Assembly (NCBI RefSeq): GCF_963169125.1
Contig: NC_084799.1
Location: forward strand, 106,345,143 to 106,409,142
Reading direction: 5' to 3'
DNA from: Humulus lupulus
Lineage: Eukaryota; Streptophyta; Magnoliopsida; Rosales; Cannabaceae
DNA: 64,000 nucleotides
The notes beneath the pieces are model-generated. The model worked only from the letters and a program-made list of their open reading frames with translations, had not been told where the DNA came from and made no database searches. Below are positions 32,252-44,440 of this stretch, piece by piece. The stretch's first letter is position 1. The number at the start of each line of letters is the position of its first letter. A program made the position numbers and the translations under genes.

Positions 32252-34279
32252 TATTGGTATTAAAAGAGCAAATCAAATATACGCTGCGGGGAATGGGCCC
32301 TTTTGAATGGATATTAATATCAGCCAAGATCACACACACACACACACATATATATATATTAAATCGCATATAATTAGATTAGAGATTACCTCTCATAGCC
32401 TATAAAGTGTCCTTAAGTCTTTTTGTATAAAATCAACGATCTTCCTATCCAAGTTCTGAAAGTTCACACCTTGATCTTCCAGACCAATCCTCAAACACAC
32501 AAGGACATGTATGGTCACGTAGGATTCATAAGGTTGATTTATGACTCTCTAGATGTACTTCAACACATGAGATCTAGAGATGTTTGATAGAGAGAAGAGG
32601 AATTGAATAATTTTCAAGTTTAGGAAAAATATCGCTTTTGTCTCAGAGAGAGAGTCTAACAGTCTATGAAAACAATAATCTTGAAAAGTATCGATTCTTT
32701 TCACATTTATAAAGATAATCAACTATTTTAATTAATCTTTATTTTATTAAAGTAAAACTGATTAGTTGCAACCTTATTTAATTATTTAATTTAAATCATA
32801 TTTAAAAAACAATAATTAAATAAAACAAATTATTTGAAATTCAAAATTTAAATCTCAAGGATAGAAAATCTATGTGTGTGTCGACCACACTATTAGGGTT
32901 ACCCCTAATTTTCTCATTTGTTTATTTAATTAATATTGAAGACAATATATTTATCCCAAAATAAATATCAGTTAATTCAAAATTAATTTTATCTTAAAAT
33001 ATCAGTTTTAAATAAATAAATAAATATCTTATTCTAAATAAGATAATTATTAATATCTCTTTATACATTAATCCAAACAAGATTAATATTTATTTTAACC
33101 TACAATTTTTCAAAATAAAAATTATATAGTTAAATAATTAATTAATTCATAATTAATCAATTGCCTATAATTATCACATAATTATTTCCTTGCCCTGGAA
33201 AATTAATTCATTTGCAATGATTCATTCTCTCTACAAATCGTTCTTTTGACATCCATATCCTTGACAGTGTAGGACAGAGGTGATCTAGGGACCATGGACC
33301 TATCATACGAAGCTCCAATAAACAAGATTATTGGAAGATTATTAATCAAACTCTTTAATTCAATAATCTTATTTATTAATTCCATAATTACTCAACTATA
33401 AATATGAAATTGCACTCTAAGTAATTATAGAATTTTATTTACAGAGTTTTCTCTTGTAGTCCATTAATATAATCAATAAATGTAGTTATGTCCTCCATTT
33501 ATTGCTTCATTAATTAGAGCTGGTCAAGATTACTGTTTTATCCTTATAATTACATTTTGATCCTTAAGTACCATTAATTCACTAATGAATAATTAATCTA
33601 TAATCAAATTATAGACTTGAGCTCAATAACTATTCAGTTCCAGAATTAACCCTTAAGGGAATCAATATTCGATCCGTTAGGAAAGTATAGATTAAATTAT
33701 TGTAATTCATGTTCCCAGCCATTCATGATATTGAATCTCCAAAACAAAAGTCATTAGCCTCATTATACTAAGAAACCTTAATGAGTGAATCAAAAGATCC
33801 AATAAACTCAAACATGAGTTCATGAATAATCAGGATTTAGACTAATCAACAAATGATCATCTATTATGATAAGAATCAAATCTTTATGTCAAACGGGAAG
33901 TTTATAAAGATAATTAATTCTTATCAGTCCTGTCATATATAATATCTATTATATGTAACACATTTACTAAGATCTCTATCCACATCAGTAATCTGAATCT
34001 AGATCACTTGCATCGCATATGCTTAGTAAATCACACTAGTAACCATTCATTAAAGACTCCATACTTTAATATGTTACTACTTATTTTATTTATTATATAT
34101 GATCTTAATTCTCTCATACTAATACAAGATCATATTCTCATGAATGAATAAGGAATTTTCCTAATATTATCATATAATTAATTCAAACAATAATTATACT
34201 ATTAAAATATAATAAAAATGTTATTTTGTATAATTTTAATAAAATGTCATTACATGTTTTTAGGGCATTAATCCTAACA
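32252..34279 (-). mobile_element. Copia 5' LTR (about 2.03 kb)
   Basis: On the minus strand it starts TGTTAGGATTAATGCCC and ends TTTTAATACCAATA (ACCAACA in other copies). It contains a CA/TA dinucleotide run at 32331-32359. The same family occurs at 13524-14105, 35181-35439, 38353-40382 and 47908-48901. Confidence 0.85.
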
Positions 34280-35180
34280 CCTTTTGCAGGCTTCCCCAAA
34301 ACTTGGAAGTAAAGATGGGATCCCGATCTGATGCTATGGATTTTGGAACCCCATGGAGACGTACAATCTCCCTCACATATAGCTCCATGTACTAATCCAC
34401 AGTGAAATTCGTCCTCACTGATAAAAAGTGAACCAACTTGGTATAGTGATCCACGATCACCCATACCTAGTCGTGCTTACCCACCGTCTTAGGCAATCCA
34501 CCTACAAAGTCCATGGTGATGTCCTCCCACTCTCACTCAGGGATACCCAACGACTATAGTAACCATGTTGGCCTCTGGTGTGTTCAGCTTTCACTTGCTG
34601 ACAAGTTAGGCACTTATCCACGTATTCCACAATATCTTTCTTCATCCCCAGCCACCAATACAAAGATTTCAAATCCTGATACATCTTTGCGGTGCCTGGA
34701 TGTAATGAATACGGAGTGGTATGACATTCATCAAGAATCTCCCATCTAATAGCAGTATCCAATAGAACACAAATTCGATCCTTGTATCTTAACATACCTA
34801 TCTCCAAAGCGGTAATGTCCTTAGATCATTTATCCTTTCCAAGAGTGTAGACTATAAGGTAATGTTGGCAAACTAGCCCACCAAAAATTATGTCCCCGCT
34901 TTGCTCATATCCTCTCACAATTCTCTAGATTATGCTTTAAGCTATACAACTGTCCTGGGCCTCTTCGACTTAGCGCATTTGCTATCGCGGTGGCTTTCCA
35001 TAGATGATAAAGAATCTCATAATCATAATCCTTCACCAGCTCTAACCAACGTCTCTGTCGCATGTTCAGATACTTCTGTTTGAAAAAGTACTTCAAACTT
35101 TTATGATCAGTGTAGATCTCATACTTCTTCCCATACAGATAGTGTCGCCACACCTTCAGTGTAAACACCAAGGATGCCAC
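34280..35180 (-). pseudogene. Gypsy RNase H and integrase fragment, minus strand
   Basis: The minus strand gives the RNase H end ([20 protein letters not shown], 34905-35180) and then the integrase zinc finger (DECHTTPYSLHPGTAKM, CLTCQQVKAEH, 34502-34807). The integrase core follows with a SDRD motif and ends at FWGSLQK at 34280, where the Copia LTR begins. The coding sense continues at 35440 on the opposite strand. It is similar to, but distinct from, the Tekay pol at 9.5-11 kb. Confidence 0.82.
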
Positions 35181-35439
35181 ACACGTCCTTGTGTCTTTGA
35201 GGATTTCTCTGGAAGATGAAGGTGTGAGGTTTCAGAACTTGGATAGAAAGATTGTTGATTTTATACAAAAAAATTCAAGGACACTTGATAGGATACGAGA
35301 GGTAATCTCTAATCTGATTTTATGTGATTTAATATATATGTGTGTGTGTGTGTGTGTGTGATCTTGGCTGCTATTAATAACTATTCAAAAGGGTCCATTC
35401 CCCGCTGCGTATCTTTGATTTGCTCTTTTAATACCAACA
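35181..35439 (+). mobile_element. Copia LTR tail in + orientation
   Basis: Matches the last 256 bases of the Copia LTR (reverse complement of 32252-32507), including the TG/TA run (35331-35361) and the end TTTTAATACCAACA. Orientation is opposite to the neighbouring Copia element. It is interpreted as the detached end of that element's 3' LTR. Confidence 0.8.
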
Positions 35440-35672
35440 AAAGGCTATGGGTACTCAGTTGAAGTTTAGCACAGCTTATCATCCTCGGACAAATGGACAA
35501 TCTAAGAGGATGATTCAGATACTAGAGGACATGCTTCGGGCATGTGTATTAGATTTTGAGGGGTCCTAGAGTAAGTATCTCCCATTGATTGAGTTTTCGT
35601 ACAACAATAGGTATCATTCAACAATTGGAGTGGCTCCATATGAGATGTTGTATGGTAAGAAGTGTTACCAAT
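35440..35672 (+). pseudogene. Gypsy integrase fragment, + strand
   Basis: Starts AAAGGCTATGGG and encodes [29 protein letters not shown] and [13 protein letters not shown]. One stop (TAG, near 35568) lies in the core. It is the direct continuation of the integrase cut at 34280. It ends at a LINE junction. Confidence 0.8.
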
Positions 35673-36590
35673 GTGTTACCAATTCGTGCTAAGCTATCCA
35701 CTTTCTTAAATGTGGATAGTGATCAATGCCTGTTTTGTGGCAACCGTCCAGAATTTGTTGATCATGTTTTTCTATTTTGTGATTTGGCTAGAAGTTTTTG
35801 GCTTACTTTTCTTTGGATGAATGTCCTACCCCAAATAAATAATGGTTGTCTTTCATCTAGGCCAGCAAAGGTAGAGGATTAGAAATGCATGAGTCCCTGC
35901 TATATGCCTTGGTAGTTATGGATATTATATCGAGATTGCGAAGTGACTTAGCCCATAGTAAGTCTCAATCAGAGAGAGCTAGGTGTATAAGAGATATTAA
36001 TATCAAATTTGGAGAATTCAAATGTGTTATGCTGGAATCTAGTGATACTCTGAGTAAATTAATAGTAGAGTCTTGGGTCCCTCCTCTTCAAGGCTGGGTG
36101 AAGGTAAATTTTGACATTGCCTACAATCAAGATATGTTCATACTTGAAGTTCTGGCAAGAGAACCTAGAGGTCAAGTTTTGTGGGCTAAAACTGAGCTAT
36201 CCTTTCAAGTTTTCACCTTTGGCAGAATAAGCTATAGCTAGGATATTGGCTCTCTTAACAACAGTGGAGAAGCAGTGCCCTTATGTCTACATAAAAGGAA
36301 AATCCTTAACAATGATAGAAGTTTTCAAAGGTGAATCGATGTTGTGGAAAATCACACTTGTTGTAGAAGATGTCTCCATTTTGGATAACAAGTGCTCGAT
36401 TTTTATTTTTCTTTTGTGTCGAGAAACTATAATTTTGTTGCACATAATTTACTTAAATGGGCATTTCCTACCTATAGATCGAGGGATATTGATGTTAATG
36501 CTATCCCTGCTAATGTGATTTGTAATGACAAGAAATTGTTTTATTAAGTAATAAATTCATGTTTCTATATATATATATATATAAATGTCT
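35673..36590 (+). pseudogene. 5'-truncated LINE with zinc-binding and RNase H domains
   Basis: The start encodes the reverse transcriptase zinc-binding domain of plant L1-type LINEs (LPIRAKL, then CLFCGNRPEFVDHVFLFC). An RNase H segment follows (PPLQGWVKVNFDIAYN, 35885-36241) and its end (NYNFVAHNLLKWAF, about 36430). Stops and a frameshift interrupt it. The terminus is an AT repeat (about 36564-36582) rather than a clear poly(A). At the left junction an 11-base unit GTGTTACCAAT is tandemly doubled (35662-35683). Confidence 0.75.
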
Positions 36591-38352
36591 AGTTCTTGGC
36601 ATTAAAATGAATTATTTCCTCTAATGAAATAAATCATCTATTAATGATGCTAAAGTTACAAATCCTAATGTTACACAAGAATAAAAAAGATTTATAACAA
36701 TAATTAAGTTTTTGTAACTGTATATTGAAATAAGTAAGGAAATTAAGAATGAATGCTAATAAACAACAACCATAATTGGAAAGAATTAAAGTAAATGAAG
36801 AAATTATTCCTCACCTAAGATATATATATGTATTTATATATAATATATACACACACATAAACTTACAATTAGGATTAACTAAACTAAAGAAGATAAAAGC
36901 TCACAATTAACAATAATTAGTTACGCATATAACAATATAAAACGACTAATGTTGGGTCCTAAAAAACATAAACACACAAACCAACTCAACTTGAAAGGTA
37001 AATTTTTACCTACCTTAACCTTCAAAAGATTAAGCTATATAACCTCTTAATTCATCGGTGATGAATCTTGAAAATCAATCGCAATTAATATAAACTATAC
37101 ATAGAGCAATACAAAACCACTTTGAGTTAGGTCCCAAAACAGATTAAAACAACCAACTCACATTGAAAAGTCAAAAAGCTAAAAAGAAAATGAAGGGTCA
37201 CATAAATTATACAAACATGAGAACTAGTTCAAAGGAAAAAATTGTGATTAAAACTAAAACTTCAGATACTTGATACTATTGAGATTAATTAAATATAATA
37301 GTTAAGTAGTCTTACACAAGGTGGTGTAAAACACTTAACAAATTCACTTAAGTTGAAGTGAAACTATGAGTTTTTGCTGTGGGCATCTATAATTGACTTT
37401 TTCAGGTCTAAAGTGATACAATAAGGCATCCAACCATCCCCTAAAAGTTAGAAATCATTTGGAGTTGTGTTAAGGGTGTTTTTGGACACCTTAGGCAGTG
37501 GCGCTTAGATTATGGCTTTGTAACACAAATGTATATTGCAATTTATGAGTTAATCATAATATATCTATAGACACAATGGAATATAAAAACACAAGTAAGA
37601 GTAAGTGGAAGAAATGACTTTCATGATAAAAACCCTAGTCACATGAAATCATAAAAGTTATGATTTTATGTGAGAAACAATGGAGATGGCAAGAAGGCTT
37701 GACACAATTAGAATTGTTATCCAAAAATCTCTACTCTTGGCCTCCCATAAGAGATTGATTGAAGCTACTACTATAATGGAATTTGATTGGGATTAACAAG
37801 CCTTGGTCTTCAAACAAGTCAAGCTTTTTAGATGAAGATCTTTGAGAAAACTAGTAATCTTTATGAGTTAGAAAGAGAGAAGGTTTTAGAGAGAGAGTGG
37901 AGAGTGATCAATTCACTAAAACCTCATCTGAACCCCTTAATAGTGTAGGAACTTTCATTAATGTTAACAAATGAGATTAGAGCATTTTGAAATAAGATTT
38001 GGAGCCAAAACACGTAATTGTACGGATCTGTAGAGACATCCACATGATGCATCGCCTGTCATAATTTTTTGTAAGGCATGCAATGCATCCCCTCTCAACA
38101 GGCAACACAATGCAAGTGCCTCTGACTTGTCACCCCGTACATCACCCTAAAACATCTACAAATACATTCAAAAATTTTGGGTGCTCTTATATACTCAAAA
38201 GAAACACTTTGGACCCAAAAAGATAACTTTTAAATTCCTACAACAAAAGTCAACCCACTCATGTTGACTTTTGTGAAAATGTAATGGTTTTTGCAGCTCT
38301 TTGTGCATGACCAATTTTCACTATGTATTTAACTAATCCTAACAAGTGGTAT
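36591..38352. other. AT-rich repeats, no gene recognised
   Basis: No supported coding region. It includes one copy (37117-37270) of a roughly 150-base dispersed repeat. CT/GA-rich stretches around 37830-37900 resemble a decayed LTR leader in minus orientation, similar in style to 40600-40900. I cannot name the element. Confidence 0.4.
37117..37270 (+). repeat. Dispersed direct repeat copy A
   Basis: About 150 bases from CCACTTTGAGTTAGGTCCC to AAAACTTCAGATACT; also at 41126-41274 and, partly, 41471-41580. Identity is clear but imperfect by eye. Copies A and B bracket the solo LTR region, suggesting a duplicated host sequence. Confidence 0.7.
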
Positions 38353-40382
38353 TGTTATGGTTGGTGCCCTCTATACATGTGTAAATATTTTTATTGAATT
38401 AAATAAAAGTAAAATTTTATTATATTTGATTGTCGTAATTATTGTTTGAATAATTTAGACATAAATATAAAAAAAAAACTCATATTCATTCATGAAAATA
38501 TTATCTTGTATGTATACGAGAGAATTAAGATCATATATAATTAATAAAATAGTCATCAACATATTAAAGTATGGAATCTTTAATTAATGGTTGCTAGTAC
38601 AGTTTACTAAGAATATAGATGGATGCAAGTATTCTAGATTCAGATTACTGATTTTGATAGACATCTTAGTAAAGGTACTTTATATAATTAAGATTGTATA
38701 TGACAGGAATGATGTGAATCAATTTCTTTATATAAACTTACTATTTGTCATAAAGATTTCATTCATATCTAAAATGATGATCATTCGTAGATCAGTCTAA
38801 ATCATGAGTAGTCATGAACTCCTTTTCATGTCCATTGGGTCCTTTGATTCATTCGTTAAGGTCTCTTAATATAATGAGACTAGCGATTTTTGTTTTGGAG
38901 ATTTGATAACTTGAATGGCTGGGAACATAATTTTACAATAATGGAATCTAAGCTTTCCTAGCTGATGGAATATTTGTTTTCTTAAGGGCTAATTATGGAA
39001 CTTAATAGTTATTGAGCCCAAATCTATATTATGATTATAGATTGATTATTCACTAGTAAATTAATAGTACTTAAGGAACAAGAGGTAATTAGAATACTAA
39101 AACGGTAAACTTTGACCAGCCTTAATTGACGAACCAATAATTGGAGGACATAACTACATGTATTGATTATATCAATGGACTATAAGAAATAACTCTATAA
39201 ATATAGTTTTATAATTACTAAGAGTACAATTTCATATTTATAGTGGAGTAATAATGGAATTAATAAATAAGATTATTTAATTAAAGAGTTTAATTAATAG
39301 TTTGGTTTATTGAAGCTTAGTATTATAGGTACATGGTCCCCGAGTCGCCTTTGTACTACATTGTAAAGGGTAGATGTGTCATAGGCAAAATTAATGGAGA
39401 AAATGACTAAATTGCAAATGAATTAATTTTCCAAGGCTAGGTGATAATTATGAGTTAATAATGTGTACTTAATTAATTATTTGACTAATTAATTTTTATT
39501 TTAAAAAAATTATATTAGTTGCAATTAATATTAATTATATTTGGATTAATATTAAGAGAGAGTTTAATATTATCTTAGTATAAGATAATTATTCAAATAT
39601 GATAATCTAAGATAAGGTTAATTATGAATTAATTGATATTTATTTTGAAATAATATTTATATTATTTTAAGTGAATAAATATATTGTCTTATTTTAATTG
39701 AATAAACAAATGATAAAATTGGGGAGCACCATAAAGTGCTACACATCAGTCACTATGCTTGCACAGTGAGTGGCATCCCACATGCTAGTTACCATGTGCA
39801 TGAGATTTGAATTTGAATTGTTTAAATTTAATCTATTAAAATATGGTTATTTTTTTATTGATTAATTATTTAATTTTTTTGTTTTAATTTGATTATATAC
39901 TAATTAAATAAAATATCCTAACTAATCAGATTTTGAATGAGAGATATAAATAGTTTATTATCTCTAGGTTTAAAAAAAAACAAGTATCTTTTAATTAAGA
40001 AATTTCTAAGCCTGAAATTTGTGAAAAAAACTCTCTAAGCTTTCTCTCTTCTCTAAAATCTCTAGATCTCATGTGTTCGAAAATTCTAGAGAGATAAATC
40101 AAACATTTATGCATCACACGTGCCCACACACGTCATTGTGTGTTTGAGGATTGACTTGGAAGACTACAGTGTGAATCTAAATCAGTTCGTGATATGTGGA
40201 TTGGATGATTGTTTGAATATACGAAAATATATCGAGGATTCTTGATAGACACCAACAAGTATTTTTCTATCTTTTATTTGCATTGATTTAATGTAGAGAT
40301 ATATGTGTTGATCCTGACTCGATATTATTATTTTAAAACACCCCACCTCATTCCATTGTAATTTGTTATTTTAATACCAACA
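38353..40382 (+). mobile_element. Copia solo LTR (about 2.03 kb)
   Basis: Starts TGTTATGGTTGGTGCCC and ends TTTTAATACCAACA. It is the same family as 32252-34279 by colinear similarity. Flanking 5-mers GGTAT (38348-38352) and TGTAT (40383-40387) match at four of five positions, as expected for an aged target duplication. No internal region is attached, so it is a solo LTR left by LTR-LTR recombination. The small ORF at 38591-38800 is LTR sequence. Confidence 0.75.
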
Positions 40383-41125
40383 TGTATGAAAACATCTCCC
40401 AACCTATATGGCGATATGCCACCTATAGTCGTTAAACTGTGAATGGCTACAACAAGTGATATGTCACCTGCTAGGTGGTGATGTGTCGCCTGGCACTGAG
40501 AAATTAATGTGTGTTTTGGCTCCAAAAATGTGTATGTAAATGGTGTTATCCCATTAGTTAGTCCTAACAATGGTGCCTACATTATAAAAGTGGTCCTTTA
40601 GAGTTGTGAAGTATTGATCACACTTTTGAAATATCTCTCTAACCCCTTCCCCTTCTCTCTAGCTCTCTAAGAACACTCATTTTCTCCAAGAAACTCACCA
40701 AGAATTGTTTGATTTGTGTGAGTTTCAAAGGTTTGTTTAATCCCACTTCTCATTCCATCTTGGTAAAACTTTAAGCAACTTTTGGAAGGCTTCACATAGA
40801 GATTTTGGACAGCGATACTCCTCGTGTATAAGTCTTTTGATGTCTCCACAAGTTTGAAGACTCAATTGTTCAAAGAAAGGTTGCATCTCTCTAAAACCCT
40901 AACTTTTCGAGATAGACTATTTTGATTTCTTTTTTGAGTTTCCCATTATATTTTGTGATTTTACCTTCGATAATTCTATTATATTTTATGTGAGGATTCC
41001 ATTCATCTAGGAGGTGTAATTTTACTCTCTATTTTACATCATTTTCTAGATTTTGCATTAATATTTGATTTATAGTGTGTAAGTCATAAATTTCCAACAG
41101 ATAATATATTAATAATTAATCCACA

Positions 41126-41274
41126 CCACTCAAGTTAGGTCACAAAATAGATAAAAACAACCAACTCATATTGAATGGTCAAAAAGCTAAAAAAATAATA
41201 TGAAGAGTTAAAACAAATATACAAAAAAGAGAACTAGTTAAAAGGCAAAGATTAAAACTAAAACTTCAGATACT
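41126..41274 (+). repeat. Dispersed direct repeat copy B
   Basis: Second copy of the repeat at 37117-37270, beginning CCACTCAAGTTAGGTCAC. Confidence 0.7.
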
Positions 41275-41470
41275 GACATTGTATTAAAGATGAATCTTTA
41301 GTCTATCATTTCAATTTAAATAAATACAAAAATGATTTACTCCATAGACAGTAAAGACAATAAACTAGAGTAACATAATTCAAGCTAACGACATTACTTA
41401 TATTGTATATTACATCTCAAAGTTTTCACCTACCAATATATCTTGACATTGTATTAAGGATTAATCCAAA

Positions 41471-41580
41471 CCACTCAAGTTAGGTCCCAAAATAGATTTA
41501 AACAACCAACTCATATTGAAAGGTCAAAAGGCTAATAAAAATGAAGGGTCAAATAAAATATACAAAAATGAGAATTAGTT
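41471..41580 (+). repeat. Dispersed direct repeat copy C (partial)
   Basis: Third copy, beginning CCACTCAAGTTAGGTCCC; it is cut at 41580 by the Tat LTR, which therefore inserted into it. Confidence 0.65.
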
Positions 41581-44378
41581 TGTTTAACCCAAATTTGGAC
41601 ATGATGGCGTGGCATTTGAAGATGACATGTGGCATTACACCGCATTAAATTCAGAAAGTTGATCGAAAGGAGTAGCTGCTTGAGAGGACTTCATCAGAAT
41701 ATAGAAGCTTATTCAGCAAAGTTCAAGTAACATGATCGATAATGGAGCAGGCTAGTATCATTCCATGAAGCTGCTTGGAGTACAAGACCTGCTTGATGAC
41801 CAGGATACTTTTACCCAAAGATTTGGATTACACGAGATACCAATGAATATCCCAAGATATTTATGTAACTGATATTTAAATTGTATTATTCTCATGTTAT
41901 TTGAATTTTTCACTGAATGTACTATGTTAGGAACAGTTCCTAGCACGCAGCGGTAATGGTAGTACTGTATACAACAAAAGAATTTCATATAAACAATTTT
42001 ATATGAGGATCCTTTAATATGCAATATGTTAATCAATATAATATGTATATGTAAAAATAATACGAAATGATTTATCTCTTGTAGACTATCAAGAATTCTT
42101 GAATCTTTTAGTATATATTTCGATCTTCCTATCCTCGCTAGAGTACTCACACCTAGATCTTCCAAGACGTTCTCTACACCTCAAGATGTAAGTGGGCACA
42201 TAGAGAACAATAATCAATATTTGTGAATCAAAAATATTCTCAACACATGAGACTCTTGATTATAGGCTTAGAGAGAAAGGTTTTTCTTTTTGTGTGAAAA
42301 AAAGATGATCAGTTTTTCTTCTCTGTAAAAGTTCTCCTCCTATTTTCTATCATATAGACATTATTATCATAATAATAATAATAAAAAAAATTGATCATCT
42401 TTAATAATAATAATAAAATAAATGATTAAAGACAAAGTGTTACATTCCCTTTTAAAACTCTTTTCAAAATGTTTAATTAATTAATTAAATTAAATAAAAA
42501 ATCAATAACTGATCACTATCAGTAGTGACACACATAGGGCAATATAAGAAGCCTATGCATGTAGCACTTCCATGAAAAATTGGATTTGATTTTTCATGCA
42601 TTTTTATTTTAATTAATTAATAATTAGAAATTCAAATAAGGTATCATCTTTTTAAAGAAAAGATAACAATTTAAATTTCAAAATTCAAAATTTGAATTTC
42701 CATTATCATCTTATTTATTAATTAAATAAATATAATATTCAAAACCAATTTTAACTATCCATATTTATCCGTTCACACTTAAATAAAATAATTGATTAAA
42801 ATCAATTTCTTTTATTTCTACACAATTTTGAAAATTGCATTAATGCAATAATAAATTGTGTAACCTCAATTATCACATAATTGTATATTTATCCCAAAGA
42901 ATAAATATTCTCTCAAATAGCTCATTCACAGTTTGATCCTTGTATCAACTCTTACCTTGAATAGTGTTGATAGAGCTGCCCCGGAGACCTATGGATCAAT
43001 AATTTCAAGCTCCAATAAATAAAAAATTATTAACCAAAACTCTGTGATTTAATAATCATATTTATTAATCTCATGATTACTCCACTATAAATATGAGAGT
43101 GCACTCTTGAGAATTAAAGACATATATTTACTAATTAATTTATTGTAACCATAAAGTGTCCATTGACATAATCATTACATACAAATTAATCATCTATTGA
43201 TGATTTATAATTAAGTGGGAATAAAATTATTGTTTTACCCTTTTAATTATATCTTGATTCCTAGTGTACCATTGACTTTACTAGCAAAGGTTAATTCATA
43301 ATTTGATCATGAATTTGACGTCAATAACATTTTCAGTTCCAAAAGCCAACTCAATAGGGAACCATCATTCAATCTATAAGAAGGTATAGATTCCATATCT
43401 GTTAAGCTATGTCCTCATCCATATACATCATTGAGTCCCCAAAATAATTGTTCTTAGCCTGATCGTTCTGACAAACCATAACGCAAGAATCAAATGATCA
43501 AATGACATATATAGGAGTTCATAGTAACTTCAAGATTAAGATCAGTTTGTATATGATCATCAGTTGATGTGTTTAGTAATACTACGAAATGGTATTCAAA
43601 TAAGTATTATTAAATCACATCTGGTCCAGTTCTACATACTCTCACTATGCAAAGTACCTCCACTAAAGTGTCTTACTACACTAGTAACCCGGATCTAGGT
43701 CACATGTATTCATAATACTAGTGGACTGTACTAGCGGTAATTAATCTAAAGATTTCATAACTTTATTTTACAGCGAACTATTTAAGTTCATTTTCTCATT
43801 CTCGATCCTCTCATACCAATATGAGATTGAGGCCACATAGATGAACTTGGGAATTTTTTGATATTTACTTAATATTATTAACAATAAAATAGTACATAAG
43901 CTACATATATACAATAATTCAATTCATTCATTAATTTCATTAAAACCATTGTTAACTACAGTTGCTTTAAGGGCACAATTCCCAACATACCAATCCTACG
44001 CTACACGTGTAGGGCCTAGATTAATTTGCAAGGGTCCATAGCCCAATAAGAGACTCTATAAATAGAGGTCTCTCTCTGTCATAATCTCTAAGTGAAAATT
44101 ACAGGATAAAAGGATAGAGATTTATTTTATACGCACTTTGCATACAAAACCCTTCGAATTGTATTCTTTTCTCAACTTAAGAAACTCAGTTGAACCTTAT
44201 TTCTTCTTGATCTTGAGCCTGAGACTTCATTGATAAATACAAGTGCAAGTGAACATAGGTTATTACAAACACTTGGGGTCGAACCACTATAAAATTCTTT
44301 GTGTCATTTACTTGATTTCAATTCGTTTAATTCTTATTCTGTTGTATAAATTGATTCAATCCAAAATATTGGTAAACA
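41581..44378 (+). mobile_element. Tat 5' LTR, split by a Copia solo LTR
   Basis: Begins TGTTTAACCCAAATTTGG and ends GGTAAACA. A TATA box at 44057-44064 lies inside the inverted repeat AGAGAC/GTCTCT (44049-44054, 44068-44073). A degenerate primer site follows (TTTTAATGCTTTCAGTGAGAG, about 44379). Without the 2063-base insertion and its duplication the LTR would be about 730 bases. It belongs to the + strand gag-only element that follows. Confidence 0.75.
41925..43987 (-). mobile_element. Copia solo LTR of a second family (about 2.06 kb)
   Basis: On the minus strand it starts TGTTGGGAATTGTGCCC and ends GGAACTGTTCCTAACA. It is flanked by TACTA (41920-41924) and TACCA (43988-43992), a target duplication with one change. 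It is nested in the Tat LTR, and no internal Copia sequence is present. The chance ORF at 41758-42165 crosses its border and is not a gene. Confidence 0.8.
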
Positions 44379-44440
44379 TTTTAATGCTTTCAGTGAGAGC
44401 TGAAATCCAAGATCCTATTTAACTAGATCCATCTAAAGCA

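Larger units (their letters stand above)
13524..34279 (-). mobile_element. Copia element (TNT1-94-like), minus strand, interrupted by a nested Tat element
   Basis: Reading the minus strand: 5' LTR 32252-34279, leader 30565-32251 plus 18047-18905 (split by the Tat insertion at 18906-30559), gag, protease, integrase, RT, RNase H, polypurine tract, and a partial 3' LTR 13524-14105. Integrase before RT is the Copia order. The element lies in a Gypsy integrase gene, whose 5-base duplication AAAGG flanks the 5' LTR (34280-34284) and, in opposite orientation, an LTR tail at 35440-35444. Its own genes are broken, so it is non-autonomous today. Confidence 0.85.
40383..41580. other. AT-rich region with palindromic motifs and repeat copies B and C
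   Basis: No gene supported. 40410-40491 holds GGCGATATGCCACCTAT and GTGATATGTCACCT-type motifs, like those in the Tekay LTR at 12.0 kb. 40590-41090 looks like an LTR leader (a TATA-like TTATAAAAG near 40583, then CT-rich sequence), but I cannot delimit an element. Confidence 0.4.

Noticed and set aside
36840..37000. Possible tRNA or small RNA gene in the AT-rich block
   Set aside because: No cloverleaf, no A/B box pair and no polymerase III terminator arrangement could be found.
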